This document shows positions 24,351-24,511 of a stretch of DNA of 24,511 bases, in pieces. The first letter of the stretch is position 1; each line of letters begins with the position of its first letter. Position numbers and translations under genes: made by a program. The notes under the pieces are model-generated. The model did not search any database. It worked only from the letters and a program-made list of their open reading frames with translations, and was not told the DNA's origin. Source of the stretch: Clostridia bacterium (GTDB lineage Bacteria > Bacillota > Clostridia > TANB77 > CAG-465); assembly GCA_900772475.1 (NCBI GenBank), contig CAAHEI010000042.1, forward strand, positions 1-24,511, given 5' to 3'.

Positions 24351-24511
24351 ATGAAAAAAGTAGAAAAAGAACAGCAAAGAAATAATTTTAAAAAACTAAC
24401 TCATAAAAGAGGTATATCTTTAATAGTGTTGATTGTTACGATAATAGTGATAATTATTTTAGCAGCAGCTGTAATACTTGCTATTTCAAATAACAACCCA
24501 ATAGGAAGTGC
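24351..24511 (+). CDS. Type IV pilin-like protein, N-terminal part (cut by window end)
   Basis: Only the first 53 codons are present. A charged 21-residue leader ends in KRG and is followed by ISLIVLIVTIIVIIIL and a further Ala-rich hydrophobic run. That is the pattern of a class III signal cut by prepilin peptidase after Gly21, then the pilin alpha-1 helix. The glutamate normally at mature position 5 is Val here (V26). Clostridia have many such surface or pseudopilin-like proteins with a nonstandard fifth residue, so assembly into a fibre cannot be assumed. GAGAGG and AAGG purine runs lie ahead of the ATG. The head domain and neighbours lie beyond the window. Confidence 0.7.
   Translation, partial: MKKVEKEQQRNNFKKLTHKRGISLIVLIVTIIVIIILAAAVILAISNNNPIGS

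Overview
The window is a strongly AT-rich stretch of a low-GC, endospore-forming Firmicute, most likely a clostridial anaerobe. The main evidence is a complete eight-gene spoIIIA operon, the codon usage, strong AGGAGG-type ribosome binding sites, and sigma-A-type promoters with exact 17-bp spacers. I see no tRNA, rRNA, CRISPR array or prophage.

Layout. (1) 1-69 is the 3' tip (domains V and VI) of a group II intron whose body lies outside the window. (2) 131-5769 is a plus-strand housekeeping block: pcrA helicase, a zinc-dependent phospholipase C-like protein, murF and ddl; the last two are a tightly coupled peptidoglycan-precursor pair. It ends at a bidirectional terminator facing a minus-strand ankyrin-like gene (5806-6846). 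(3) 7081-8929 is a 1.75-kb unit bounded by two ~93-bp direct repeats. It holds galE, preceded by an in-frame stub of a sugar nucleotidyltransferase, and the C-terminal stub of a DUF4143-type ATPase. (4) 8982-15152 holds a secreted or anchored GH18 glycosidase with a copper-amine-oxidase-like domain and an SH3 domain, a CNNM/CBS membrane protein, and a SWIM-SNF2 helicase. (5) 15153-18161 is a scrapyard: a broken PD-(D/E)XK nuclease/transposase, the 3' piece of a bacterial PH-domain gene, one intact AAA+/DUF4143 ATPase with its own promoter and a candidate operator dyad, and an internally deleted IS1182-like element with both terminal inverted repeats. (6) 18327-23312 is spoIIIAA-AH, the mother-cell half of the channel that joins mother cell and forespore. 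(7) 23449-24511 has a minus-strand transposase-like tail plus a zinc-ribbon ORF, a pyrimidine-rich spacer, and the start of a type IV pilin-like gene cut by the window edge.

The core genes are ordinary. The unusual content is the density of decayed mobile or accessory genes between them. I found no convincing new multi-gene system. The best leads are the repeat-bounded galE unit with its nucleotidyltransferase stub, the dyad over the ATPase promoter, and the minimised IS1182 derivative. All functions are inferred from motifs read by eye; no database search was run.
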